Shown: one piece after another, positions 46,826 through 58,000 of the stretch | How the letters are laid out: each line of letters begins with the position of its first letter | Position numbering within the stretch: position 1 is the first letter of the stretch | From: an uncultured Bacteroidales bacterium | GTDB lineage: Bacteria > Bacteroidota > Bacteroidia > Bacteroidales > F082 | Reading direction: 5' to 3' | Assembly (NCBI GenBank): GCA_947303335.1 | Contig: CAMYYB010000002.1 | Coordinates: 36,890 to 100,889 of the forward strand | DNA: 64,000 bases | The notes under the pieces: model-generated | What the model was told of the DNA's origin: nothing | What the model saw: only the letters and a program-made list of their open reading frames with translations | The model's database searches: none | Translations under genes and position numbers: made by a program

Positions 46826-47713
46826 ATGGGACGCCTTCAATTCTTCAAGGACAAGAAATTTTATATCAACCTACTTATCATATTGGCACTATGTCTTGTC
46901 TTACTGTGGATAACTTTCAGGTTATTAAACAGATACACTCGCCACAACGAGGTCTATTCCATGCCTAATTTTATTGGATTGAACTATCTTGAAGTAGAGC
47001 AACAATATGCAGAAGACTTCCATTTTTTCCTCATCGACAGCGTTTATCCAAAAGGGCAACAACCCGGGAGTATCTATCAGCAAGACCCTTTGCCTGACTC
47101 GAAAATCAAGAAAGGCCGCAACGTATACCTCATCATTGTAGCCCAAACACCCGAAAAAACATTGATGCCCAACCTGAGGAACCTGTCTTTGCGACAAGCC
47201 ATCGGTTTGTTAGAGTCAGCAGGGCTGGATGTGGAAAGGCTTGAATACCGTGAGAGTCCTTACAGAAATGCAGTCCTTGACCAGTATTACAATGGTCAGC
47301 CCATTGCCGAAGGCACCGAACTCATCAAAGGCAGTAAAATCACACTGCGCATTGGCACTGGAAGCGATAGTGAGAAGATAAAAGTGCCTAACCTCATTGG
47401 AAAACCAGCCACAGAGGCCAAACGTCTGTTGAATCTTGCAGGCCTCAACCTGGGTACTGAGAGCTTTGAAGACAGCGACAGTTTGCAATATATGTGCATC
47501 CGGCGTATGGATCCAGGTCCAAGCTCGGCATCAGTTGATATGGGGACTGCTATCAACCTCACCTACCACTCAAGTCGCACCTTGGACTTCCAGAAAGAGA
47601 TGCGCGAGTTGCTGCATGAGGACTCTCTGGCGCATGCCCCACAATACATTTCAATAAACCCAAATACAGAAATCATCGAAACTACCGACATTGAATATGA
47701 AGACGAATTCTAA
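46826..47713 (+). CDS. PASTA domain-containing membrane protein
   Basis: N-terminal TM helix then three PASTA-like units (MPNFIGLNYLEVEQQY, MPNLRNLSLRQAIGLLES, VPNLIGKPATEAKRLLNLAGLNLG). Confidence 0.88.
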   Translation: MGRLQFFKDKKFYINLLIILALCLVLLWITFRLLNRYTRHNEVYSMPNFIGLNYLEVEQQYAEDFHFFLIDSVYPKGQQPGSIYQQDPLPDSKIKKGRNVYLIIVAQTPEKTLMPNLRNLSLRQAIGLLESAGLDVERLEYRESPYRNAVLDQYYNGQPIAEGTELIKGSKITLRIGTGSDSEKIKVPNLIGKPATEAKRLLNLAGLNLGTESFEDSDSLQYMCIRRMDPGPSSASVDMGTAINLTYHSSRTLDFQKEMRELLHEDSLAHAPQYISINPNTEIIETTDIEYEDEF

Positions 47714-49802
47714 GATATTATGTCTGATTGCAGCCCTGAGTCTAAGCTCATTATGCTCTGCGCAAGAGGTGCTGACCGGTTTCAATCATGGTCAACGGAG
47801 CGTCCATCGAAACTACAATTCAAACGGACTCTTCCTGCCTTTTTTTGACGACTTTAGCCACACAAGGCTCTTCCCTGACTCCACCCGATGGACCGACGAC
47901 GGTGCTTTGATTAACGACGGATTCCCCGTCTGTCCTCCTAACCGCAACGCCGCCACCCTTGATGTGCTCGACTCACAAGGGCGCGTTTATGATTACGCCA
48001 TCAGTAACGCTTTCGTCGCGGAATATCTTACTTCGGCACGTATACGCCTCGATTCCATAATGGAACCGGAACCTCGTGCATTGACACCTGCTGACTCTCT
48101 CTATTTCAGCTTTTTCTACCAACCTCAGGGCAACGGAATGCCACCTGAAGCACACGACTCACTAGTGCTGCAATTCGGCACTGCCACTGAGCATGAGGAG
48201 TTCCTGTATTTGGATTACCAGCCCTACTCTATTGAAGAAATCTTCGCCGAGCTGCAGGTCGACACGTTGTTCCCTGGCGACACCGTATGGGCTTTCAATG
48301 GTTGTCAACCAGGAATGTACACCCTCATCACCGACACGCTGACTCCTATCACGCAAGGCAGCATCTCCATCCCCTGCGATTCGGTGTTTACCACCGTGGC
48401 CGACACTGTATGGTATCATGTATGGAGCATTCCCGGGCAGACCCTGCAGTCGTTCATGGAGTCAAACAACGGACAGTATTTTAAGCAAGTGATGATTCCT
48501 ATCAACAACCTGCGTTACTTTACTGACCATTTCTACTTCCGTTTTTACAATTACGCCAGCATTGAAAACTCGAACCATCCACAAAACCGAGGCAACGAAG
48601 ACGAGTGGAACATTGATATGGTGTACCTCAACCTGGGCCGTAGTGCTAACACCCTCTCCTACCCAATGCTGGCTTTTTCAGAGCAATGCCCGACCTTCCT
48701 TAACCGCTATCTGTCTATGCCTTACCGCCAATATCGCGCCAATCCAAACGCGGCTATACGTGAGAGCCTCGAACTCAGCATAGCCAATCTGGACGACACT
48801 CCACATGAAACGAACTACTATTACACCGTTGACCAAATCGCTGGAAGTCAACATTACAAATGGGAAGTTGACCCCGTTGTGGTGCAACCCTACATTCAAG
48901 CCGGATTCCTCAATTGTCCTCCTACAGGTCAATCGCCAGCATGCCCCTATGTTGGTGAACTGTTCAACATGAGTTATGCCTACGATTCAGTCACCTATTT
49001 AATAAAGCATTATGTTTACGATTCGACTTGTATCCCTCCTTTGGTCGATTCAATGATTTATTGTCAGCATTTTTACAACTATTATGCTTATGACGACGGT
49101 ACTCCAGAGTCAGGCTATGGTGTAATCCCAGCAGGCGGCGCTTTTGCAATGCGTTTTGAGTTGGCTGAGTTCGACACCATCTGTGGTGTGCAGATTCTCT
49201 TCAATCATACCCTCAAAGATGCCAACAACAAGTATTTCGATTTCGTAATCTGGAAGGATGAAAACGGAAAGCCTGGAATGGAAGTTTATCGTTTGGCCAA
49301 CCAACGGCCACAATGGGAAGAACAGATCTATGATTTTCATTACTATCCTTTTGACACTATCGTCACGCTTTCAGGCAGTTTCTTTGTTGGTATCGTGCAG
49401 CAAGCATCATCCCTCATCAATATCGGATTCGACTGTACCAACGACAACAGCCAATACATCTTTTACAACACCAACGGTTCATGGCAGCCGACAGAAATGC
49501 GCGGCACACTGATGATTCGCCCTGTCATTGACGGGAAAACCCTGCATGGTGTTGCAGCAAATGAATCCGATTCTAACGTCACCTTATACCCCAATCCTGC
49601 AAACGACATGCTACATATCTGCGTTGCTGAAAGTATCGAGATTCAACAAACCTGCATCTTTGACCTAATGGGAAGGCGTGTATGGCAGGGCAACTTCACC
49701 AAGCAAATTCCTGTAGGCCAACTCAAAGACGGTATGTATCTTATCAGCCTAACCACCACACAAGGACAAGTCATCACCCAAAAATTCATCATTCGCCAAT
49801 GA
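47697..49802 (+). CDS. T9SS type-A sorting domain-containing protein
   Basis: 702 codons; signal peptide; C-terminus VTLYPNPANDMLHICVAES...DGMYLISLTTTQGQVITQKFIIRQ. Confidence 0.85.
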   Translation: MKTNSKILCLIAALSLSSLCSAQEVLTGFNHGQRSVHRNYNSNGLFLPFFDDFSHTRLFPDSTRWTDDGALINDGFPVCPPNRNAATLDVLDSQGRVYDYAISNAFVAEYLTSARIRLDSIMEPEPRALTPADSLYFSFFYQPQGNGMPPEAHDSLVLQFGTATEHEEFLYLDYQPYSIEEIFAELQVDTLFPGDTVWAFNGCQPGMYTLITDTLTPITQGSISIPCDSVFTTVADTVWYHVWSIPGQTLQSFMESNNGQYFKQVMIPINNLRYFTDHFYFRFYNYASIENSNHPQNRGNEDEWNIDMVYLNLGRSANTLSYPMLAFSEQCPTFLNRYLSMPYRQYRANPNAAIRESLELSIANLDDTPHETNYYYTVDQIAGSQHYKWEVDPVVVQPYIQAGFLNCPPTGQSPACPYVGELFNMSYAYDSVTYLIKHYVYDSTCIPPLVDSMIYCQHFYNYYAYDDGTPESGYGVIPAGGAFAMRFELAEFDTICGVQILFNHTLKDANNKYFDFVIWKDENGKPGMEVYRLANQRPQWEEQIYDFHYYPFDTIVTLSGSFFVGIVQQASSLINIGFDCTNDNSQYIFYNTNGSWQPTEMRGTLMIRPVIDGKTLHGVAANESDSNVTLYPNPANDMLHICVAESIEIQQTCIFDLMGRRVWQGNFTKQIPVGQLKDGMYLISLTTTQGQVITQKFIIRQ

Positions 49803-50920
49803 ACGACGACACCTATATCACCCAAGACAGCCCCATAGAAGCAGACGACGACTATATGGAACTAAATGACGACACAGTCGACACAATAGATAGCGAGACA
49901 ACTGAAGAAGACGGCAAACTATTCGAGCACATGCGCCTCACGGTTGACGGTGGGCAAGAACAGGTACGCATCGACAGTTTCCTGACCTCCCGCATCAGCG
50001 GCATCTCACGCAACCGCGTACAAAACGCCGCCAAAGCCGGCAACATTCTGGTGAATGAAAAAGTGGTGAAGGCAAACTACAAGATCAAACCTGGTGATGT
50101 GATTTCCATCGTGTTTGCCTACCCTCCACGCGACACCGACATCAAGCCTGAACCCATTCCCCTGAACATTGTCTATGAAGACAACGATGTCATCGTTATC
50201 AACAAGCAGGCAGGATTGGTTGTGCATCCCGCACACGGAAACTTCGATGGAACCTTGTTGCATGGTCTCGCCTATCACTTCGAACAAACCCATCAACCTG
50301 TTGAAAACCGCTTTGGATACCTTGTACACCGCATTGACAAAGACACCACTGGCTTGATGGTAGTGACGAAAAACGAAACAGCACAAGCCACGCTGGCCCG
50401 CCAATTCTTCGACCACAGCATACATCGCCGCTACCATGCTTTGGTGTGGGGTGACTTCAACGAGAATGAAGGCACCATCATAGGCAATATTGGACGTAGC
50501 ACCAACGACCGCCGCAAGATGACTGTTTATCCTAATGGCGAATACGGCAAAGAAGCCATAACCCATTGGAGAGTATTGGAGCGCTTCGGCTACGTGACTC
50601 TCAATGAATACCGCTTAGAGACAGGGCGCACTCACCAAATCCGTGTCCACTCACAATACATCGGACATCCTTTGTTCAATGATGCGATGTATGGAGGCGA
50701 CGTCATCCTAAAAGGCACCACTTTCTCGAAATACAAGCAGTTTATCGACAACTGCTTTAAAATTATGCCGCGCCACGCCCTTCACGCTAAGGAGTTAGGG
50801 TTTGTACACCCTACTACAGGCAAACAAATGATGTTTACCTCCGAACTGCCTGACGATATGACTCAAGTGCTGGAGAAATGGAGGGTTTATCTAAAAGCCA
50901 GAAATTTGTTGGAAGAATAA
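49799..50920 (+). CDS. RluA family pseudouridine synthase (S4 + catalytic domain)
   Basis: S4: RIDSFLTSRISGISRNRVQNAAKAGNILVNEKVVKANYKIKPGD; LVHRIDKDTTGLMVVTK; TGRTHQIRVH. ATGA overlap with upstream stop. Confidence 0.95.
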   Translation: MNDDTYITQDSPIEADDDYMELNDDTVDTIDSETTEEDGKLFEHMRLTVDGGQEQVRIDSFLTSRISGISRNRVQNAAKAGNILVNEKVVKANYKIKPGDVISIVFAYPPRDTDIKPEPIPLNIVYEDNDVIVINKQAGLVVHPAHGNFDGTLLHGLAYHFEQTHQPVENRFGYLVHRIDKDTTGLMVVTKNETAQATLARQFFDHSIHRRYHALVWGDFNENEGTIIGNIGRSTNDRRKMTVYPNGEYGKEAITHWRVLERFGYVTLNEYRLETGRTHQIRVHSQYIGHPLFNDAMYGGDVILKGTTFSKYKQFIDNCFKIMPRHALHAKELGFVHPTTGKQMMFTSELPDDMTQVLEKWRVYLKARNLLEE

Positions 50921-51277
50921 TCAAACCTTCTTTTGTTTCTCCTCCAGAGCCTTGTCCAAATCCAAAAGGAAGCTACGAGTTTTGTCAAGTGTCTCAAGCA
51001 TAATAATACGTTCCTCGTAATCGCTAAACTTGTCCTTCAAGGCTTGTTTCGCACCTGCCAATGTATACCCTTTCACCTTAAGTAGTTGGTAAATAATATG
51101 TACATACCGCACATCCCGCTGGGTAAACAGACGGTTACCTTTCTTGTTTTTACGTGGACGCAATACGCTGAATTCCTTCTCCCAATAACGTATAGTAGAT
51201 GTGTTTACCCCAAACATATCGGCTACTTCTCCGATGCTATAATAGAATTTTTCTAAAGTCTTAGCCTCTTCCATCAT
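50921..51277 (-). CDS. MerR family transcriptional regulator
   Basis: YYSIGEVADMFGVNTSTIRYWEKEFSVLRPRKNKKGNRLFTQRDV. Confidence 0.93.
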   Translation of the reverse strand: MMEEAKTLEKFYYSIGEVADMFGVNTSTIRYWEKEFSVLRPRKNKKGNRLFTQRDVRYVHIIYQLLKVKGYTLAGAKQALKDKFSDYEERIIMLETLDKTRSFLLDLDKALEEKQKKV

Positions 51278-52251
51278 CAGTCCATTGTTTGGGTGGGCAA
51301 TTCAGATTGTTCAAGGATTTGCTCATACTCTTCAGGGGTCAAGTCATTGTAGAAGAAATTGATAGGATTGATAGGAACATTGTTCTTACGCACCTCGTAA
51401 TGTAAATGTACCCCTGTGGTCTTTCCTGAATTACCTACATAGCCAATCAACTGTCCCCTCTTTACTTTCTGTCCCTTCCGAGCCACCGACTTTTGGAGAT
51501 GTGCATATCGGGTAACATAGCCGTAACCATGATCTATCGTCACCATATTGCCATAACCCCACATGGAACGCTCTACAGCGGTTACTACTCCATCACCTGT
51601 GGCATATACCTCCGTACCCATGCGAGCTGAAAAGTCAACACCATAATGGAACTTCGTCACTTTATAGATAGGATCGGGACGATGACCAAAAGAAGATGAA
51701 ATAAATTTGATTGTGGTTTGCTTTAATGGAAGAATAGCTGGAATGTGGGCCAACATGTCCGATTTGTTACGTGCCATCTCAAACAAATCGTCATAAGACA
51801 AGGATTGATGATACATCCTACTCCCTATGACATCCAGTTTGCGTGCTGCATCAACCACCAAATTGGAATTGACATAACCATATAGGGTATCATAACGATT
51901 AGGACTTGAGAAACCTGAATTGCGGATAGCACTCGGTATAGGGTCAGCCTCAAACATAACGCGATAGAGGTTATTGTCACGCTGTTCCAAATCCTCAAGC
52001 AACTCTTCCATATTGGTAAGACGATCGTTAAGAATCTCGTATCGTAGTTTCATGAAATCCAATTCACGAGCCTGCATCATTTCTTTTGGTGACCGGAAAA
52101 AAGTAAACAGCAAAATGGCAAAAAGAAAAGCCATACCCAAAAAACCAAGGAACACCAACACTCCATGCAGGATTCTCTTTGATTTCGATGTCTCCAAAAC
52201 CTCGAAATTTTGAGTCAACTGGTTGAATATGTAATGTTTTTGCTTCGCCAT
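51277..52251 (-). CDS. M23 family metallopeptidase
   Basis: FHYGVDFSARMGTEVYATGDGVVTAVERSMWGYGNMVTIDHGYGYVTRYAHL...GVHLHYEVRKNNVPINP. Confidence 0.95.
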   Translation of the reverse strand: MAKQKHYIFNQLTQNFEVLETSKSKRILHGVLVFLGFLGMAFLFAILLFTFFRSPKEMMQARELDFMKLRYEILNDRLTNMEELLEDLEQRDNNLYRVMFEADPIPSAIRNSGFSSPNRYDTLYGYVNSNLVVDAARKLDVIGSRMYHQSLSYDDLFEMARNKSDMLAHIPAILPLKQTTIKFISSSFGHRPDPIYKVTKFHYGVDFSARMGTEVYATGDGVVTAVERSMWGYGNMVTIDHGYGYVTRYAHLQKSVARKGQKVKRGQLIGYVGNSGKTTGVHLHYEVRKNNVPINPINFFYNDLTPEEYEQILEQSELPTQTMD

Positions 52252-52312
52252 TGTTGAGCCTTTTTTAGCAATAAATAACGAATGTTGTGAATTTCTATTG
52301 CGCAAAATTACA

Positions 52313-52329
52313 TTTTTAGCGTAAATTTG
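52313..52329. promoter_or_regulatory. Divergent -7 elements (TAATTTTG on minus, TAAATTTG on plus)
   Basis: CAAAATTA at 52313-52320 (for M23 gene) and TAAATTTG at 52322-52329 (for alaS). Confidence 0.4.
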
Positions 52330-52373
52330 CACGATTTTTTGAATTACTTTTTAAGGTGTAAACACATAATCTA

Positions 52374-54989
52374 TTGAAAATGAATGCTTACGAAATCAGA
52401 AATAGTTTTTTGGACTTCTTCCGTTCCAAGCAGCATGCTATTGTGCCCTCAGCACCCATTGTGGTAAAGAACGATCCGACCTTGATGTTCACCAACGCTG
52501 GCATGAATCAATTCAAGGACATCTTTCTGGGCAACCAGCCTGCAAAGTGGAACCGCGCCGCTGACACACAGAAATGTCTCCGTGTTTCAGGCAAGCACAA
52601 CGACCTGGAAGAGGTGGGACATGACACCTACCACCATACCATGTTCGAAATGCTGGGCAACTGGTCGTTTGGCGACTATTTTAAAAAGGAAGCCATCTCC
52701 TACGCTTGGGAATACCTCACCGAAGTAGTGAAGATTGACAAGGACAAACTCTATGTCACCGTTTTCGGCGGCGATGAGAAAGACGGTCAGCCTGCCGACA
52801 TGGAAGCTTACAATTACTGGAAGGAGCATGTCAGCGAAGACCGCATCATCTACGGCAACAAAAAGGACAACTTCTGGGAAATGGGTGAGACGGGTCCATG
52901 CGGTCCCTGCTCCGAGATCCACATTGACCTACGTGATGAGGCCTCTCGTAAGCAAATTCCAGGTCGCGACTTGGTAAACAAAGATGACCCACAGGTGATT
53001 GAGATTTGGAATCTTGTGTTCATGCAATACAATCGTATGGCCAACGGACAGTTGGTTGAGCTCCCCGCCAAGCACGTTGACACGGGCATGGGCTTTGAGC
53101 GTTTAGTGCGAGTGCTGCAAGGCAAGACCTCCAACTACGACACCGACGTGTTCCAGCCCATTATCCAAGCCATTGCCAAAATGTCGGGCATCGAATATGG
53201 CAAGGAAAAAAAGACCGATGTGGCCATGCGCGTCATCGCCGACCACCTGCGTGCGGTGAGTTTTGCTATTGCCGACGGACAATTGCCATCGAACAACGGT
53301 GCGGGCTACGTTATCCGCCGTGTGCTACGCCGTGCTGTACGATATGGTTTCACTTTCTTAGGTTTCGAAGAGCCCTTTGTATGCAGTCTTCTGCCCATCC
53401 TCGTGCAACAGATGGAACACAATTATCCTGAAATTAAGTCGCAGCAAGAATTGGTTGGAAAAGTGATTCGTGAAGAGGAAGCCTCATTCCTGCGCACCCT
53501 GGCTCAAGGCATCAAGCGCTTTGAGGGCTATGTAGAACAGCATCCGAAGCAGGACATTGACGGCAATTTCGCCTTCGAACTGTTCGACACCTTTGGCTTC
53601 CCCATTGATCTTACCCAACTGATGGCTGCTGAAAAAGGCATCAACGTGGATATGGAAGGCTTCAAGGCCAACCTTGAAGAGCAGAAAAACCGTTCACGCA
53701 AAGCTGCAGAAAAAGCCAATGGTGACTGGGTAGTAGTGAACGCTTCAGAACAGCCCACCGAATTTGTGGGTTATACGGACATGAGCTGCGATAGTCACAT
53801 CTTGCGGTTCCGTGAGGTGGTGGCCAAAAAGCAGAAGCACTACGAAATCGTCCTTGACAAGACTCCATTCTACGCCGAAATGGGTGGTGAAGTGGGCGAC
53901 ACTGGCTCCTTGACATCAGAAAACGAGATTATACCTATTATTAATACTGTAAAGGAGAACAACCTGACCATCCATATCACTGAGCAGTTACCTCAGAACC
54001 CCGAGGTAAAGTTTATTGCTACTATCAATACAGCACGCCGTCAGCGTATTGCCAACAATCACAGTGCAACTCACCTGATGCATGCTGCCTTGAGACAAGT
54101 CTTAGGTACTCATGTGGAGCAAAAAGGCAGCTTGGTAGACGACCAACGTCTGCGTTTTGACTTTAGCCATTTCTCCAAGATGACCCCTGAAGAAATCCGC
54201 CAAGTGGAAAAGATTGTCAACCAAAAAATCCGTGAGAACATTCCGAATGTGACTTATACTGAGATTCCAATTGAAGAGGCTAAAGCTATGGGAGCCACTG
54301 CTCTATTTGGCGAGAAATACGGCGACAAGGTTCGTGTGGTAGTCTTCGACAAGGATTACTCGATGGAACTCTGCGGTGGTTGTCACACATCCGCCACAGG
54401 CAATATCGGCATGTTTAAGATTGTCAGTGAAGGTGCCATTGCAGCAGGCATACGCCGCATCGAAGCTATCACCGGGGAGGCTGTAGAACAATACCTCAAC
54501 GAACAGATTGACCTAATAGGTCGATTGCGCGAATGTGTCAAGTCTCCCGATTTGGTGAAGGCTGTATCCTCGCTTAATGAGCAAAATTCCGCACTCAAGA
54601 AAGAAGTGGAACATCTGATGCAAGAAAAAGCCCAAAGCACCGCGGACACCTTGTTGCAACAAGCCATTGATTATGATGGACACCGACTAATTGTAGAAAA
54701 ACTCAGCGTCACTGGAGACCAACTGCGTAATATCGCTTTGCTGCTCAAGCAGAAGGACGAGAACGCCATTGCCATCCTCGGTTCAATCATCGAAGGCAAG
54801 CCTGCACTCTGTCTGCTGCTACCCGAAGCCTTTGCCAATGCCAAAGGCTTGGATGCTACTAAACTCATCCGTGAAGTTGCCAAGGAGATTCAAGGCGGCG
54901 GCGGTGGACAGAAAACTCTCTGTGTGGCTGGTGGACGAAATGCTGAGGGTTTACCGAAAGCAATGCAGATGCTGCAAGAAAGAATTTGA
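52374..54989 (+). CDS. alaS: Alanine--tRNA ligase
   Basis: 871 aa; MFTNAGMNQFKDIFLG, YHHTMFEMLGNWSFGDYFKKEA, NNHSATHLMHAALRQVLG, ELCGGCHTSATGNIG, C-terminal GGGGGQKTLCVAGG. Confidence 0.97.
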   Translation: MKMNAYEIRNSFLDFFRSKQHAIVPSAPIVVKNDPTLMFTNAGMNQFKDIFLGNQPAKWNRAADTQKCLRVSGKHNDLEEVGHDTYHHTMFEMLGNWSFGDYFKKEAISYAWEYLTEVVKIDKDKLYVTVFGGDEKDGQPADMEAYNYWKEHVSEDRIIYGNKKDNFWEMGETGPCGPCSEIHIDLRDEASRKQIPGRDLVNKDDPQVIEIWNLVFMQYNRMANGQLVELPAKHVDTGMGFERLVRVLQGKTSNYDTDVFQPIIQAIAKMSGIEYGKEKKTDVAMRVIADHLRAVSFAIADGQLPSNNGAGYVIRRVLRRAVRYGFTFLGFEEPFVCSLLPILVQQMEHNYPEIKSQQELVGKVIREEEASFLRTLAQGIKRFEGYVEQHPKQDIDGNFAFELFDTFGFPIDLTQLMAAEKGINVDMEGFKANLEEQKNRSRKAAEKANGDWVVVNASEQPTEFVGYTDMSCDSHILRFREVVAKKQKHYEIVLDKTPFYAEMGGEVGDTGSLTSENEIIPIINTVKENNLTIHITEQLPQNPEVKFIATINTARRQRIANNHSATHLMHAALRQVLGTHVEQKGSLVDDQRLRFDFSHFSKMTPEEIRQVEKIVNQKIRENIPNVTYTEIPIEEAKAMGATALFGEKYGDKVRVVVFDKDYSMELCGGCHTSATGNIGMFKIVSEGAIAAGIRRIEAITGEAVEQYLNEQIDLIGRLRECVKSPDLVKAVSSLNEQNSALKKEVEHLMQEKAQSTADTLLQQAIDYDGHRLIVEKLSVTGDQLRNIALLLKQKDENAIAILGSIIEGKPALCLLLPEAFANAKGLDATKLIREVAKEIQGGGGGQKTLCVAGGRNAEGLPKAMQMLQERI

Positions 54990-55027
54990 TTCTTCGTTGA
55001 TTTGAATTGCTCTTCACAATAACAAAA

Positions 55028-55062
55028 AAAGGCGGCCCCAAAATGGAGCCGCCTCTTTTTTT
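55028..55062. terminator. Bidirectional terminator between alaS and giant adhesin
   Basis: AAAAAAAGGCGGC (stem 55030-55036) / GCCGCCT (55048-55054) CTTTTTTT. Confidence 0.85.
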
Positions 55063-55087
55063 GCGGAAATCAATTCCGCGAGGTCAT

Positions 55088-58000
55088 TTATCTGACAACA
55101 GTGATGAGGTTGGTGCTCACACCGTTCTCAGTCACAACACGCACCGTGTACATGCCGGCAGTGTACTGCGACATGTTCATGATGTAGCTGTCGCCCTCGA
55201 CATCGGCATCGAACACCACCTGACCCAGCGTGCTCACCACTGTGATGTGGCGCATGCCTGCGGCCTCGATGGTCACGTTGCCCTTCGTCGGGTTCGGGTA
55301 CACGGCCATGCCACTGTTCTCAGCGACATCGTCATAACCCACGCTGACGTAGTTGATGCTCGGGTTCTCTGCATTCAGAGCAGGCTCTGACTCGCAGTCG
55401 TCGTCGTAGTAGGCTCTCACCTGGTAGTAGTACGTACCAGCCGCTGCAGGAGTGTCAAGGTACTCGTAGTAGGTCTGGCCTGCAACATAAGGAACCATTC
55501 CGATCATCTCGTAGTCCACGTTGTCGGTCGAACGGTACACGTTGTACTGAACCATGTTGGCGCGGTTGCGGTTCAGGTTGAAGCTGCCTCCCTTGGCAAT
55601 GCCAGCGTTGACAAGCTCGCCGCCATTGACGGCAGGCAGAGGCATCTCAACAGCCTCGGCTTCACCCTTGGCCTGGTTGGTCACGTAGCAACGCAGGTTC
55701 CATGTGCCATCAAGTTGGCCACCAGTAGCCTCGTTGAGCGTGTACCAAGTTGTGCCATCAACCGAAATCATCGTGCCGTTCGGGTCGCCCGTGTAGTTGC
55801 CAACTGAGGCAACATAGCCACCATCGCTATTGTTCATGATGATCCAGAGGTCTTGTGTGTTGTCGAATGCAGCAGGAGTGATGTTCCACTCAACCCAATC
55901 CTCGGTACCGTTGGCAGTATAGTTATACGAGCCAATCATGTTGGAGCTCGGGCCGTTGCCGTTCGAGCCTTGGTAGATACGGACGACGCCGGTGTGGGCA
56001 GCATAGTCGTAGTAGGCAATCTTGGTCACCGAGCAGCCTGCATAGTTGCCAAGCAGGTTGGCCGGGATCTTGAAGCCCCAGTAGAAGGAGCCACCACCGT
56101 TCAGACCGATGGCGTCAACGTTCGCACCGTCATCGTAGTACAGCCATTCTGCAATAGGAGCAGCGGGTTGCTCACCCCACCATACTCTCACCTGGCCGTC
56201 GTGCATGTCGCCGTGGATAGGCTCGCCAGCCTCGCAGGCACCCGGAGTAGGAGTGAAGGGCTCGCACTCGGGGCAGCTCATCGAGAAGTAGATGTTGCCC
56301 TCAGGCAGGTTGTTCGTGCCGTTGTAAACGATACGGACGCACACCTCTTCGGCATTGCCTTCGTAGATGTAGTTGTTGGTAGGATACTCAACAAAGGCCT
56401 CCCATTCGCCATCGGCGAAGATCATAGCACCGAGCACGTCGCCAGTAGGCGTCGGAACCGGGGCCGGAGTATTGTCGTCGCGCAGCTCGTAGACACCGAT
56501 GAGGTTCGGATCCTGCTGGATGTCGCCGATGAAGGCAACCTTGCCGTTGAAGCTGCCCACGGTGCAACCGCCAGATGTACCGGCATTGAAGCCGGGAACA
56601 GCCGAGAAGTTGAACACCGAGCCGCCCATCGAGCCGTTGCCGATGACCCAGTCAACCACGTCGTTGGTGCCGTTGTTGAAGCAGTAGACGTGCTCCACGT
56701 CGTTCTCGTCCTTGTAGTAAGCAAGGTCGGATGCGCTCTCAGGAGCGGGACCGGTCTGCTGGATGGCACCGGTGCGGTCGATAAGCGTCAGGTTGCCGCT
56801 CCAGTTGCCGATGACCCAGAAGCCGTCGCGGGCCGGGTCGTAGGTGATGCCGCGCATGGCACCGTAGGCACTGGTGAAGGTGCTGACCACGCTGTGGGCG
56901 GCCAGGTCGACGCAGTACACCGTGCTGCTGTTGGCAACGCCATAGAAGTAGGTGCCGTCGTAGGTCATGCCGCGGAGGGTACCGCAGCCAGGAATCTCGA
57001 AGCCTTCGAGCATGTTGCCGGCGAGGTCATACTTGTAGAAGTTATGAGCGGCACTGCTGTAGCCCCAGTTGGAGGTGTAGAAGTTGTTGCCGTCATAAGC
57101 CACACCGTAGTGGGCAGCTTCAGGAGCGGTGAAGGTCATCATCAGATCCCAAGCGGCGCGCTCGCTCTTGGCACCGGCGGTCAACTCGACATCGTCGACA
57201 TCGAGGTAGAACATATCGCTGCAGTTGAAGTGACGGATAGCGATGTGGCGGCCTTCGCCAGCGTAGTTGCTCAAGTCAACCGTGTACTGACGCCAGGTGC
57301 CCTGATCGCGGGTACCGCGGACAGTGGCTTTCTCACCGCTGCTCTTGGCGCTCAGCGTCCACTCGTTCACCAACGTGAAGTCGTTCGGGTTGGTGCCCGT
57401 CGTCGAGACGAATACACCGCAGTGCTCGGCTGCATAGCCAGCATCCTGACCGCATGCCCAGAAGCTGAACTGAGAGCCGCTGGCGAGGGTGACAGCGGGT
57501 GAGATGAACCAGTTGTCAGGATACACAACACCGTAGTTGTTGTCGTAGCTCTGGCTGAGGATCAGGTCGGCTGAACCGTTGTGGCCGTTGCCGGTGCCGC
57601 CCAGCTTCGTGCTGCCAATCTGCCAGCCGTAGCCAGCAGGGCTGCCGCCGTCGATGACGGTCCAGCCAGCAGGCATCTGGCTGTCGTCGAAGTTCACACT
57701 GAAGGTGTCGCCTTGTCCGCCAGGACCAGGAGTCGGGCTGCCGCCAGGATACTCCCAGCTGATCTCGTTGCCCTCAACGGTCACACCGTTGACGGTACCG
57801 GCGTAGTTCTCGCACGGGATATACTGCCACTCGCACTCAGTCCAGTCACTCATGCCGGTGCTGTAGACAGATGCAACCTTGCAGATATAGTGATCGCCGG
57901 CGATGAGTTCGTCGGTAGCCAACTGGCAGAACGGCTGATCAGCAGGAACGTTGGTGTTGAAGATAGGCTCGCCGTCAAGGCTGGTGCACAACACCTTGAA

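Noticed and set aside
55853-57502. 549-aa + strand ORF
   Set aside because: Same artefact, antisense to the adhesin gene.
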